A stretch of 5,937 bases of DNA from JANNRR01 sp043736155 (GCA_043736155.1 JAYTDA010000122.1:1-5937), one strand, 5' to 3'. Shown: positions 1 to 5,745, numbered from the stretch's first letter. Program-made: numbers and translations. The notes: generated by a model from the sequence alone, not told the origin.

Positions 1-81
1 GACCTTGGTCGCCACCAGCAGCAGCGCCAGCAGGGCGGCAAGGCCAAGGGTCCAGGCGTTCTGTGCCACAAGGCGGCTCAT
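1..81 (-). CDS. Sugar ABC transporter permease, N-terminal fragment (cut by window edge)
   Basis: Only the first 27 codons are present, and the gene continues beyond position 1. The frame starts with ATG at 81 and reads MSRLVAQNAW, then a Leu/Ala-rich hydrophobic stretch that looks like the start of a first membrane helix. Its ATG overlaps the TGA of the upstream ATPase gene as ATGA, which implies translational coupling. In RbsA-type operons the gene directly after the two-domain ATPase is normally the inner-membrane permease of the RbsC family (BPD_transp_2), with about 8-10 helices and roughly 320-340 residues. The assignment therefore rests on position, the overlap and the hydrophobic N-terminus. 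No family motif is visible in so short a piece. It would form the membrane channel for the substrate captured by the binding protein encoded at 1834-2850. Confidence 0.7.
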   Translation of the reverse strand, partial: MSRLVAQNAWTLGLAALLALLLVATKV

Positions 82-1610
82 GCGCCGGCCTCAGCGGTCA
101 GACCATAGGCGGCGCGCATCAGGGTCGGCTCATCGGCCTGATCCGCCTCGATCCGGCCAACCACCCGCCCGCCAAAGATCACCACGGCCCGGTCACAGGC
201 CAGCCGCACCTCGGCCAGTTCCGAGGTGTAGAACAGCACCGCTGCCCCCTGGTCCGCCAGATCGCGGACCAACGTGTAAATCTGCCGCTTGGTGCGGATA
301 TCGATGCCACGGGTCGGGTCGAACAGCAGCAGGGTCTGCACCCCGCGCGCCACCCAGCGGGCAATCGTCACCTTTTGCTGATTGCCGCCGGACAGTTTGC
401 GCACCTCTCCCTGTGCCCTTGTGTCGATCTGCAACCGCTTGATCGCAGCCGCTACTCTGGCGGCTTCATCCTGCATCCGGATCGCCCCCCAGTTGCGGGG
501 GCGGGCCAGCAGCGGCAAGGCGATGTTTTCACGCACCGACCGCGGCATCAGCAAGGCATGGGCGCGATCCCCGGGCACCAGTGTCAGCCCTTGGGCAATC
601 GCATCGGCGGGGTGGCGAAAGCTGACGGGGCGGCCATCCACTGCCACCTGCCCCGCCAATGCAGGGCGGTTGCCGGCCAGCACGTCGAACAATTCATCCT
701 GCCCCTGCCCTTCCAGCGCCACCACCCCCAGCACCTCGCCCTGCGCCAGATCGAACGACACGTCAGACAGCCGGGTCCCCGCCTTCAACCCGCTGACCCG
801 CAGGCGCGGTGTGGCACCGGCCACTTGTACCGGCCCTTTGAACCGGCGGCTGGCAGCGGCACTGACGGCACCTCCCAGCATCAGATCGACGATCCGCTCC
901 TCGATCCCCGGTTCAATCGCCAGATCCCCCACGGTGGCGCCGTCGCGCAGCACGGTGGCCCGGTCGCAGATTGCAGCGATTTCGGTGAAACGGTGCGAGA
1001 TATAAAGGATCGACTGCCCCGCCGTTGCCTGCGCCCGTACGGTTTGCAGCACCCGGTCCACCAGATCGGTGGGCAAGGCAGCGGTCATTTCATCCAGCAG
1101 CAGCACATCGGGTTCCACCGCAAATGCCCGCGCCAGATCAAGAATGCGCAGCGTGGCCAGCGGCAGACCACGGACCCGGTCATCAAGCCGCAAATCGGTG
1201 ATGCCCAGTTCGGCCACCCAATGGCGAAAGGGGTCTGTGGGGGCGTTGAACAGCCGCAGATTGTCCGCCACATCCAGATCGGGGATCAGTGACGGTTCCT
1301 GATACACCGGCACCATTCCGGCCCGCCGTGCGGCGGCTAGCGAGGCGACCCTTGCATCGCGCCCCCGGATCAGGACCTGACCGGTGTCGGGCCGCAGCGC
1401 CCCGGTCAGGATCTTCACCAAGGTCGATTTCCCGGCACCGTTGGCCCCCATCAGGGCGACGATTTCCCCGCGCCGCAGCCGCAGCGAGGCATCTTTCAGG
1501 GCGACCACTGCGCCGAACCGTTTCGAGACGCCAGAGGCGTCCAATAGGGGCGTCTCCGCCGCTGGCTGGGTCATTCTGTCCGTTGCCTGGTTGACTGTGT
1601 CGTTCGACAT
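78..1610 (-). CDS. Sugar ABC transporter ATPase, RbsA-like with two nucleotide-binding domains
   Basis: This 510-residue cytoplasmic protein has the tandem-NBD layout and usual length (about 500) of ribose/xylose-type import ATPases. NBD1 has Walker A GANGAGKST (residues 55-63), Q-loop Gln104, Walker B VLLLDE (169-174) and H-loop His206. Its signature is degenerate: LPLATLRILDLARA (about 149-162) replaces LSxGQ. NBD2 has a degenerate Walker A (ALEGQGQDEL, 298-307), an intact signature LSGGNQQK (406-413), and FDPTRGID (430-437) with Pro in place of the catalytic Glu. Only one of the two composite ATP sites is therefore predicted to work. I chose ATG 1610, preceded by GGGGG, over an in-frame TTG at 1658 (526 residues), because the extra 16 residues look non-conserved. 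A further ATG at 1574 (498 residues, weak GGA upstream) is possible. The stop overlaps the permease start by 4 bp. A 223-bp gap with inverted repeats separates it from the binding-protein gene. Confidence 0.95.
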   Translation of the reverse strand: MSNDTVNQATDRMTQPAAETPLLDASGVSKRFGAVVALKDASLRLRRGEIVALMGANGAGKSTLVKILTGALRPDTGQVLIRGRDARVASLAAARRAGMVPVYQEPSLIPDLDVADNLRLFNAPTDPFRHWVAELGITDLRLDDRVRGLPLATLRILDLARAFAVEPDVLLLDEMTAALPTDLVDRVLQTVRAQATAGQSILYISHRFTEIAAICDRATVLRDGATVGDLAIEPGIEERIVDLMLGGAVSAAASRRFKGPVQVAGATPRLRVSGLKAGTRLSDVSFDLAQGEVLGVVALEGQGQDELFDVLAGNRPALAGQVAVDGRPVSFRHPADAIAQGLTLVPGDRAHALLMPRSVRENIALPLLARPRNWGAIRMQDEAARVAAAIKRLQIDTRAQGEVRKLSGGNQQKVTIARWVARGVQTLLLFDPTRGIDIRTKRQIYTLVRDLADQGAAVLFYTSELAEVRLACDRAVVIFGGRVVGRIEADQADEPTLMRAAYGLTAEAGA

Positions 1611-1700
1611 GGCCCCCGGCTGTCTGCCGGAGGCCAGGAATTCAGGGTGTGATACCAAGATGAAGCCCGGATGACCGGAGAGCTGCCCGTGACCCTATAT

Positions 1701-1788
1701 CCGCGCCGCCCCGGACCTGATCCGGGGCCCCGACCCTTGCCGGATCTCCCGAAACCCGAGGCCCCGGGTCAAGCCCGGGGCGGTGCGG
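1701..1788. repeat. Inverted pair of REP-like palindromes (REPIN-like) between binding-protein and ATPase genes
   Basis: Two perfect 8-bp-stem, 5-nt-loop hairpins lie here. Stem-loop A (1708-1728) is GCCCCGGA/CCTGA/TCCGGGGC. Stem-loop B (1761-1781) is GCCCCGGG/TCAAG/CCCGGGGC. The reverse complement of 1701-1732 matches 1757-1788 at 27 of 32 positions, and all five differences are transitions. Two of these sit opposite each other in the stem (A-T in one copy, G-C in the other), so pairing is preserved. The copies are therefore homologous units in opposite orientation, with the conserved GCGG flank facing outward. This arrangement is typical of REPIN-type elements. Both hairpins lie 46-126 nt after the binding-protein stop codon. 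There they could stabilise the 3' end of that mRNA or reduce read-through, keeping the binding protein in excess of the ATPase, as REP elements do between malE and malF in E. coli. That role is inference. Neither hairpin is followed by a T-run, so they are not classic terminators. Confidence 0.8.
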
Positions 1789-1833
1789 GACGTGCATCTT
1801 GCGGGTCAATTATCATGTCCCGCTCTCTGGCCC

Positions 1834-2850
1834 CTATTCGCCCGGACCTTTGCAGGCGATGATCTGCTCCATGCTATAGGTGGTCCAGCCGGGGATCGAG
1901 ACCGAAACCGGCCATTCCGGGCTGAGGTTGGGGTTCTGCCCCGCCGCAATCAGTGCCTTGCCTGCATCGGTAGTATTGTCCCACAGCGTCGGGTCCACCA
2001 GCACGGTGTTGCTTGCGGGCATCTGGCCGTTCAGAATTTGCAAAGCCAGCGCCACCCCGGCGCCGCCGACCGATCCGGGGTTGGTGACCGCGGCCCCCTT
2101 CAGCCCTTCAACGCTCGCCAACTGGCCAACAAAACCGGCGTTGTCAGCGCCAACAATCGGCACCAGCGGGGCACCGGATTCGACAAAGGCATCAACGATC
2201 ACATTGTCGATGCCAGAGGTCCAGACCCCGTCGAACTTGGCACCTGAAGCGATGATGTCGTTGATCTGCTGTTTGCCCTGATCCTGCTGCCAGCCGGTAA
2301 ACACCTCTTGCGCCACCGTCACTTCGGGAAATTCGGCCATGGCGCGTTTGAAGCCGACATCGCGGTCATTGTCGGCACCGGCACCGGCGGCACCGCGCAT
2401 ATAGACCACGGCCCCCTTGCCGCCGATCTGTTCAAACAGCCATTTCGCGCCAATATAGGCATATTCTTCCTGGTTGTTCGACAGGTTATAGGCCGAAGGC
2501 TCGGTCACTGCCTGATCCACGGCCACCACGACGATGCCCTTGTAGGTGGCTTCCTTGATCGCGGCATTCACCCCATCGGCGCTGGAGGGGTTGACGACGA
2601 TGGCATGGACGCCAGCCTGAATCAGGTTGCGGATATCCTCCAGCTGGCCAGCGGCATCGGTGTTGCGATGCGCGATGTTCAGGCTTTCCACTTCACCGGA
2701 CGCCAGCGCCTGCGCCTTCATCGCGCAAACCATTTCCTCGCGCCAGCCGTTGCCCTGCACGGTGTTGGAAATGCCGATCTTGTAGTTGGCGGCGTGGGCC
2801 ACGCCCGACGCCAGCATCAATGCGGCGGTTCCCAGCAAAAGTTTCTTCAT
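1834..2850 (-). CDS. Periplasmic sugar-binding protein of an ABC importer (RbsB-like, Peripla_BP_4)
   Basis: This 338-residue protein starts with a Sec signal peptide (MKKLLLGTAALMLASGVAHA, likely cleaved after Ala20). A two-lobed type I binding-protein fold follows. The mature part opens with YKIGISNTVQGNGWREEM (23-40), the first strand and the pocket loop with Trp36. Other landmarks are QAGVHAIVVNPSS (78-90), VVAVDQAV (108-115), DRDVGF (162-167; its Arg matches the sugar-contacting Arg of RbsB) and IVGADNAG (232-239; its Asp is the usual hydroxyl ligand). Asp112 is followed by Gln where RbsB has Arg, so the ligand probably differs from ribose. There are only two cysteines, Cys42 and Cys333, which could form a disulfide in the periplasm. 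The start is firm: GGGAGG (2857-2862) lies 6 nt upstream of the ATG. The gene follows the isomerase gene after 47 bp and is followed by the REP pair. Substrate specificity cannot be assigned. Confidence 0.95.
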   Translation of the reverse strand: MKKLLLGTAALMLASGVAHAANYKIGISNTVQGNGWREEMVCAMKAQALASGEVESLNIAHRNTDAAGQLEDIRNLIQAGVHAIVVNPSSADGVNAAIKEATYKGIVVVAVDQAVTEPSAYNLSNNQEEYAYIGAKWLFEQIGGKGAVVYMRGAAGAGADNDRDVGFKRAMAEFPEVTVAQEVFTGWQQDQGKQQINDIIASGAKFDGVWTSGIDNVIVDAFVESGAPLVPIVGADNAGFVGQLASVEGLKGAAVTNPGSVGGAGVALALQILNGQMPASNTVLVDPTLWDNTTDAGKALIAAGQNPNLSPEWPVSVSIPGWTTYSMEQIIACKGPGE

Positions 2851-2856
2851 CGTTTT

Positions 2857-2862
2857 CCTCCC
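2857..2862 (-). promoter_or_regulatory. Strong Shine-Dalgarno site of the binding-protein gene
   Basis: GGGAGG on the minus strand lies 6 nt before the ATG at 2850. It is the best ribosome-binding site in the window and fits the need for excess binding protein. The 47-nt spacer around it (2851-2897) is relatively A-rich. I saw no convincing separate promoter in it. Confidence 0.8.
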
Positions 2863-2897
2863 AGACAGGTTTGCGTTGGTTTTTAATGGGTTGCGTC

Positions 2898-3812
2898 CTA
2901 CTTCACAAAGGGGCGAAGGACGTCTCTCGCCAGCAGAAAACCGCGCCGGATCTTTTCCACCGACCCTTCAAAATCGCGGTCTTCGTGTTCGATGATGATC
3001 GGGCCATCATAGCCCACCCGGTACAGCCCGGAAAACACCACTGCCCAATCAATATCCCCCAAGCCCGGCATCCGGGGCACTTGCCAGCCGACCCCCAGCG
3101 ACAGGATGCCATTGTCATACAGGCCACCCTGGTCAATCATCAGATCCTTGGCGTGAACATGCACCATCCTGTTGCCAAATTCGCGGATAAACCGCGATTG
3201 GTCAATCATTTGCCAGACCAGATGACTGGGGTCATAGTTCATCCCGACCGCATCACCCCAGGTCTCGAATATCCGCCGCCAGATCACCGGCGAATAGGCG
3301 ATATTGTGCCCCCCCGGCCATTCATCGCGCGAAAAGATCATCGGGCAGTTCTCGAACGCCAGCACCACGCCGGTGTCGCGGGCATGGGCGACAATGTCGG
3401 GGAAAATCTGCAAGGCCCGGTCCCAGTTCTGATCCGGGGACAGGGTCCGGTCACCGCCGACAAAGCTGTTGACCACCCCGACCCCCATCATCCCCGCCGC
3501 CGTAATCACCTGTTTCAGATGGGCAATCACGCTGTCGCGGTGGCCTGCATCGGCATGCAGCGGGTTGGGGTAATAGCCGAGGGCGGAAATCGACAGCCCC
3601 TTGGAGGCCAGTGCCCCGGTGATCTCCTGCCCCTTCGCCTTTGTCATGGTTTCGACAGCGACATGCGAGGTTCCGCCGTAGCGCCTTGTTTCACTGCCAC
3701 CCGAAGGCCAGGCCGCTATTTCCAGCGCCTCGAACCCGGCAGCGGCGGACCAGTCGGCCACCTCGATCAACGAGGCATCGGCAAACGGCACCGTCAGCAA
3801 CCCCAGTTTCAT
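2898..3812 (-). CDS. TIM-barrel sugar (phosphate) isomerase/epimerase, AP_endonuc_2 superfamily
   Basis: This 304-residue cytosolic protein of the xylose-isomerase-like TIM-barrel superfamily (IolE/IolI/tagatose-epimerase relatives, COG1082) has the usual length of about 270-310. It begins MKLGLLTVPF, the first barrel strand, then GFEALEIAAW (26-35), the second. The expected metal-site residues are visible at strand ends: Glu154 in LAFENCP, Asp194 and His197 in MNYDPSHL, His218/His220 in MVHVHAKD, and Glu275 in IIIEHED. Known members isomerise, epimerise or dehydrate sugars, inosose or keto-sugars using a divalent metal. Which reaction occurs here cannot be told. The ATG at 3812 is preceded by GGGAGAGG (3817-3824). 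It starts 15 bp after the stop of the decayed oxidoreductase and lies 47 bp before the binding-protein gene, so it is in the same operon. Pairing with Gfo/Idh-type oxidoreductases is common for this family and supports an oxidation-plus-epimerisation pathway. Confidence 0.92.
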   Translation of the reverse strand: MKLGLLTVPFADASLIEVADWSAAAGFEALEIAAWPSGGSETRRYGGTSHVAVETMTKAKGQEITGALASKGLSISALGYYPNPLHADAGHRDSVIAHLKQVITAAGMMGVGVVNSFVGGDRTLSPDQNWDRALQIFPDIVAHARDTGVVLAFENCPMIFSRDEWPGGHNIAYSPVIWRRIFETWGDAVGMNYDPSHLVWQMIDQSRFIREFGNRMVHVHAKDLMIDQGGLYDNGILSLGVGWQVPRMPGLGDIDWAVVFSGLYRVGYDGPIIIEHEDRDFEGSVEKIRRGFLLARDVLRPFVK

Positions 3813-3827
3813 CCGGCCTCTCCCTTG

Positions 3828-4032
3828 TCAGTCCCGGCAGACATCGACCCAACGCCCCTGTTTGGCACTGTGCAGCACGGCATCACCGAGCAGCATCTGT
3901 GCCGCACCGGGACAAAGGTGGCCAGCTCCGCGATCACCGCCACAGGGAGATCAGGTCCAGCCATTGGGTGCCGATATGAACGGTGCCGATAAAGCCGGTG
4001 GCGCGTCCAACGGCCTTTCGCCACAGGGTCAC
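3828..4032 (-). pseudogene. Remnant of a Gfo/Idh/MocA-family NAD(P)-dependent oxidoreductase
   Basis: Three blocks resembling this family appear in the right order but in three different reading frames. Block 1 (from GTG 4032) reads MTLWRKAVGRATGFIGTVH; its TGFIGTVH resembles the dinucleotide-binding loop GTGFIGxVH near the family N-terminus. Block 2 reads IGTQWLDLIS (3946-3975), continuing in a second frame as LPVAVIAELATFVP (about 3908-3951). It resembles the DIGxHWxDL...ADLATFxPxR stretch in the middle of the family. Block 3 (3828-3908) reads GAAQMLLGDAV then LHSAKQGRWVDVCRD and a stop, a typical C-terminal helix and strand. The first frame hits TGA at 3934-3936. Intact members have about 330-390 residues, but only about 68 codons of sequence remain. 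The GTG overlaps the upstream dehydrogenase stop as GTGA, and the stop lies 15 bp before the epimerase, so the gene edges look preserved while the interior is lost. Block 1 is the least certain part. Confidence 0.75.
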
Positions 4033-4754
4033 GCAATCGAATAACCCCCGTCGACCGGCAAAGAGACGCCAGTGATGAACCCCGCCGCCTTTGACGCCAG
4101 AAACAGCACCGGCCCGGCGATATCCGACGGCTGGCCCCAGCGCCCCATTGGGGTGCGTGAGGTGACGGCGGCAACATGGGCAGGATCGGCGCGGCTTTTC
4201 GCGGATTGTTCGGTGACGATGAACCCCGGTGCCACCGCATTGACCCGGATGCCATCGGCAGCCCAGGCAATTGCCAGTGACTTGGTCAATTGCGCCACCG
4301 CTGCCTTGCTGGCGCCATAGGCCGGGTTTTTCGGGCTGCCAAAGCTGGCATACGTCGAGGCGATGTTGATCAGCACCCCCTTTGAGGCCGCCAGATGGCG
4401 ATGAAACGCCACTGCCATGCGAAAAGTGCCATGCAGATTGACGTTGACGACTTTTTCAAAGAACGCCGGGGCCATTTCTTCACCGCGCGCGGTGATGGCA
4501 GCGCAATTGACCAGAATATCGAGGTTTGGCACCTGTGCGGCAAAGGTGGTCACGGCGGCGGCGTCGGTGACATCCAGCCGGGAATAGTCAAACCGCGCCC
4601 GGTCTTCGGCGGCGGGTTCCGGCTCTGCCCCGGTAATCCGCACAATGGCCCCGGCATTCTGAAAGGCGCGGGCAATCGCGGCCCCGATCCCGGCGCGGCT
4701 TGCCCCCACCACCAGAACCTGTGCCCCGGCAAATTCAGCGCTGCCCGCCTGCAT
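4029..4754 (-). CDS. Short-chain dehydrogenase/reductase (SDR), classical family
   Basis: This 241-residue cytosolic protein has the standard classical SDR length and motif set. It carries the glycine-rich cofactor loop GASRAGIG (residues 17-24), the adenine-pocket Asp61 in LDVTD, NCAA (83-86, a variant of NNAG), the active-site Asn106 in NVNLHG, Ser133 in INIAST, the catalytic pair Tyr146 and Lys150 in YGASK, and the VNAVAPGFI loop (171-179). The C-terminal GVSLPVDGGYS matches the usual cofactor- and substrate-closing segment. It should oxidise or reduce a hydroxyl of the imported sugar, polyol or derived acid with NAD(P). The expected Asp at the end of the second strand is absent (RITGAEPEP), so cofactor preference is open. 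The start ATG at 4754 is preceded by GGGAGA (4761-4766) at 6-nt spacing. It is the first intact gene of the operon, downstream of the candidate promoter at 4812-4841. Its stop overlaps the GTG of the broken oxidoreductase. Confidence 0.95.
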   Translation of the reverse strand: MQAGSAEFAGAQVLVVGASRAGIGAAIARAFQNAGAIVRITGAEPEPAAEDRARFDYSRLDVTDAAAVTTFAAQVPNLDILVNCAAITARGEEMAPAFFEKVVNVNLHGTFRMAVAFHRHLAASKGVLINIASTYASFGSPKNPAYGASKAAVAQLTKSLAIAWAADGIRVNAVAPGFIVTEQSAKSRADPAHVAAVTSRTPMGRWGQPSDIAGPVLFLASKAAGFITGVSLPVDGGYSIA

Positions 4755-4786
4755 CCCGTTTCTCCCGCTGCCACCCTTTGCCAGCA

Positions 4787-4797
4787 GTCGATTCGAC
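4787..4797. promoter_or_regulatory. Short palindrome, possible operator
   Basis: GTCGA-T-TCGAC is a perfect 5+1+5 palindrome between the candidate -10 box and the ribosome-binding site of the dehydrogenase gene, where a repressor site would be expected. It is short, and one such palindrome can occur by chance. The operator role is only a suggestion. Confidence 0.25.
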
Positions 4798-4811
4798 GCA
4801 ACGGAATTTTG

Positions 4812-4841
4812 ATTTTCTGTTCTGCGTAAATTTCATGTCAA
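4812..4841 (-). promoter_or_regulatory. Candidate sigma70-type promoter of the sugar operon
   Basis: On the minus strand, a perfect -35 hexamer TTGACA (4836-4841) is followed after 18 bp by GAAAAT (4812-4817), which matches the -10 consensus at four of six positions. The surrounding 4801-4835 stretch is the most A/T-rich part of this end of the window. A start near 4805 would give a 5' leader of about 50 nt before the dehydrogenase ATG. The -35 box overlaps the stop codon (TGA, 4838-4840) of the regulator remnant, so the promoter sits immediately downstream of what was a regulator gene. Activity is inferred from sequence only. Confidence 0.5.
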
Positions 4842-5183
4842 CCGGCAAGGCTTTTCATGCGCTGCCCCAGGCTGATGATGGTCGTCCGGCACACCAGCAT
4901 CGCCGGCACCGGCGAGCGGAAATGCCCCAGCCGCGCCTCGTTCACATCCAGCGCATGGCGCGCCAGCCCCACCACCGGGCTCAAGGCAGTGTCGGTGATC
5001 GCCAGCACCGGGTGGCCATCGGCGCGCGGCTAACTGCGCCGCCTCGACCGACTCGGGCGTATAGTCATCAAAGGTGATGACCAGCCGCGCATCGCGCAGC
5101 CGCATCGCCGCTGTCTGGCAGACCCGCATCGCCCCCAGATTGTCGATCAGCTGCGCCGGTTTGCCGATGTTGGCAATCGCCCC
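4838..5183 (-). pseudogene. C-terminal SIS-domain remnant of an RpiR-family transcriptional regulator, frameshifted
   Basis: RpiR regulators have an N-terminal helix-turn-helix domain and a C-terminal SIS domain that senses sugar phosphates, about 280 residues in total. Here only about 110 residues of SIS domain remain. The first part, about 5031-5183, reads ANIGKPAQLIDNLGAM and later RLVITFDDYTPESVEAAQ. The second part, 4838-5020, is in a different frame and reads DGHPVLAITDTALSPVVG, RLGHFRSPVPAM, and ends QRMKSLAG-stop. The frame changes inside a GC-dinucleotide tract at 5021-5030. Restoring two bases would give a continuous LAARADGHPVLAITD. No helix-turn-helix is present upstream; the frame instead continues into a dehydrogenase fragment. 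The position just before the operon promoter fits a local regulator of this operon, now apparently non-functional. Either decay or an assembly error could explain the breaks. Confidence 0.75.
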
Positions 5184-5477
5184 TTGCATCAGGAAAAACC
5201 CAGCACGGGCGTTGACGGCGAACACCTGGTCGAACAGGTCCGGTGTCGCGGTCCGGGACGACCCGCGCGTGGTCAGCCCTGCGACATTCACCAACCCGTC
5301 CACCCGGTCAAACCGTGCCCTAGCGGTGGCAATGATCGCCGCTGGCGCTGCCCTGTCGGCCAGATCGGCGATAACGCAACCCCGGTCGGTGCTGCCAAAA
5401 CTTGCCGTCGCCGCCTGCAGCCCGGTCCGCATCCGCCAAGACCCTGTACCTGACCCACCAACCTTTCCCGGCACCAC
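5172..5477 (-). pseudogene. Fragment of a second short-chain dehydrogenase, fused in frame to the regulator remnant
   Basis: From a nominal GTG at 5477, the frame carries the middle of a classical SDR. CVIADLADRAAP matches the adenine-pocket region (residues 34-45), RVDGLVNVAGLTTRG contains the NNAG-equivalent NVAG (64-67), and DLFDQVFAVNARAGFFLMQG (80-99) covers the active-site Asn helix. The catalytic Ser, Tyr-x-x-x-Lys and the whole C-terminal half are missing. After residue 102 the frame becomes RpiR SIS sequence. The N-terminus is also damaged. GKVGGSGTG (residues 5-12) may be the remains of the glycine-rich loop, and dropping one base at 5442-5444 would give GSGTGLG. However, only about 28 residues separate it from ADLAD, where about 45 are usual. 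It cannot encode a working enzyme as written. It is a different gene from the SDR at 4029-4754, not a duplicate piece of it. Confidence 0.7.
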
Positions 5478-5491
5478 AAGCCGAAAAGGTT
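5460..5491. repeat. Imperfect inverted repeat (hairpin)
   Basis: On the minus strand AACCTTTTCGGC pairs with GCCGGGAAAGGTT around the loop TTGTGGT. This gives 12 base pairs, including one T-G wobble, with a single bulged G. It lies between the MoaB stop and the dehydrogenase fragment. No T-run follows on either strand, so an intrinsic terminator is unlikely. It could be a leftover of the moaB 3' region. Confidence 0.4.
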
Positions 5492-5585
5492 GCGGAAAGA
5501 CTTGCTGTCGCCTGACGGGCTGGGTGCAATGTGGCCGACAGGCGCCAGATGCGGACCGAGAGTTGCATCAGTGGCGCGCGCGTTG
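5492..5585. other. Non-coding or unrecognised spacer after the MoaB fragment
   Basis: Between the MoaB stop and the hairpin I see no recognisable gene on either strand. The long frames that cross it change identity on both sides and look like shadows. No tRNA, promoter or terminator stands out. Confidence 0.4.
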
Positions 5586-5744
5586 CTATTTGCGCCGCTT
5601 GTGCTCCTCCAGCCGGGGCATGATTTCCACCAGATTGCAGGGTTTGTGCCGGTAATCCAGCTGGTGGCGCAGAACCTCGTCCCAGGCATCGCGGCAGGCC
5701 CCGGGCGATCCGGGCAACGCAAACAGATAGGTGCCACCGGCCAC
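5586..5744 (-). pseudogene. moaB: C-terminal 52 residues of MoaB (molybdenum cofactor biosynthesis protein B)
   Basis: The minus-strand frame reads VAGGTYLFALPGSPGACRDA, then WDEVLRHQLDYRHKPCN and LVEIMPRLEEHKRRK before TAG (5586-5588). The LPGSPGA turn, the RH(K/R)PCN stretch and the VEIMPRLEEH tail are characteristic of the proteobacterial MoaB C-terminus. MoaB belongs to the MoaB/Mog fold, which acts on molybdopterin in molybdenum cofactor synthesis, and is about 180 residues long. The upstream 130 residues, including the first TGGTG substrate motif, are absent. Just before VAGG the frame reads PPKK, where family members have a sequence like ATAG, so the homology ends at about 5744. The break coincides with the start of a plus-strand gene of unrelated function. 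The surviving part has no internal stop or frameshift. Confidence 0.82.
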
Positions 5745-5745
5745 C

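Noticed and set aside
63..1292. Long plus-strand open frame opposite the ATPase gene (409 codons)
   Set aside because: It is the antisense shadow of a gene with full Walker and signature motifs. Its His/Gln/Arg-rich composition is typical of the reverse complement of high-GC coding DNA.
1611..1658. N-terminal extension of the ATPase from an in-frame TTG at 1658
   Set aside because: ATG 1610 has a G-rich ribosome-binding site and gives the family length. The extra 16 residues resemble no part of the family.
1708..1781. The two GC-rich hairpins as intrinsic terminators or a CRISPR-like array
   Set aside because: There is no T-run after either stem, and only two units exist, in opposite orientation. 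The pair fits REP-type elements better.
2820..3992. Long plus-strand open frame opposite the epimerase gene (390 codons)
   Set aside because: It is low-complexity, Pro/His/Arg-rich antisense translation with no domain motifs, while the minus strand carries a clear TIM-barrel protein.
3809..4270. Minus-strand frame of 153 codons overlapping the SDR 3' end
   Set aside because: Its first half is a shadow of the SDR. Only the piece LPVAVIAELATFVP has meaning, and that is counted within the Gfo/Idh remnant.
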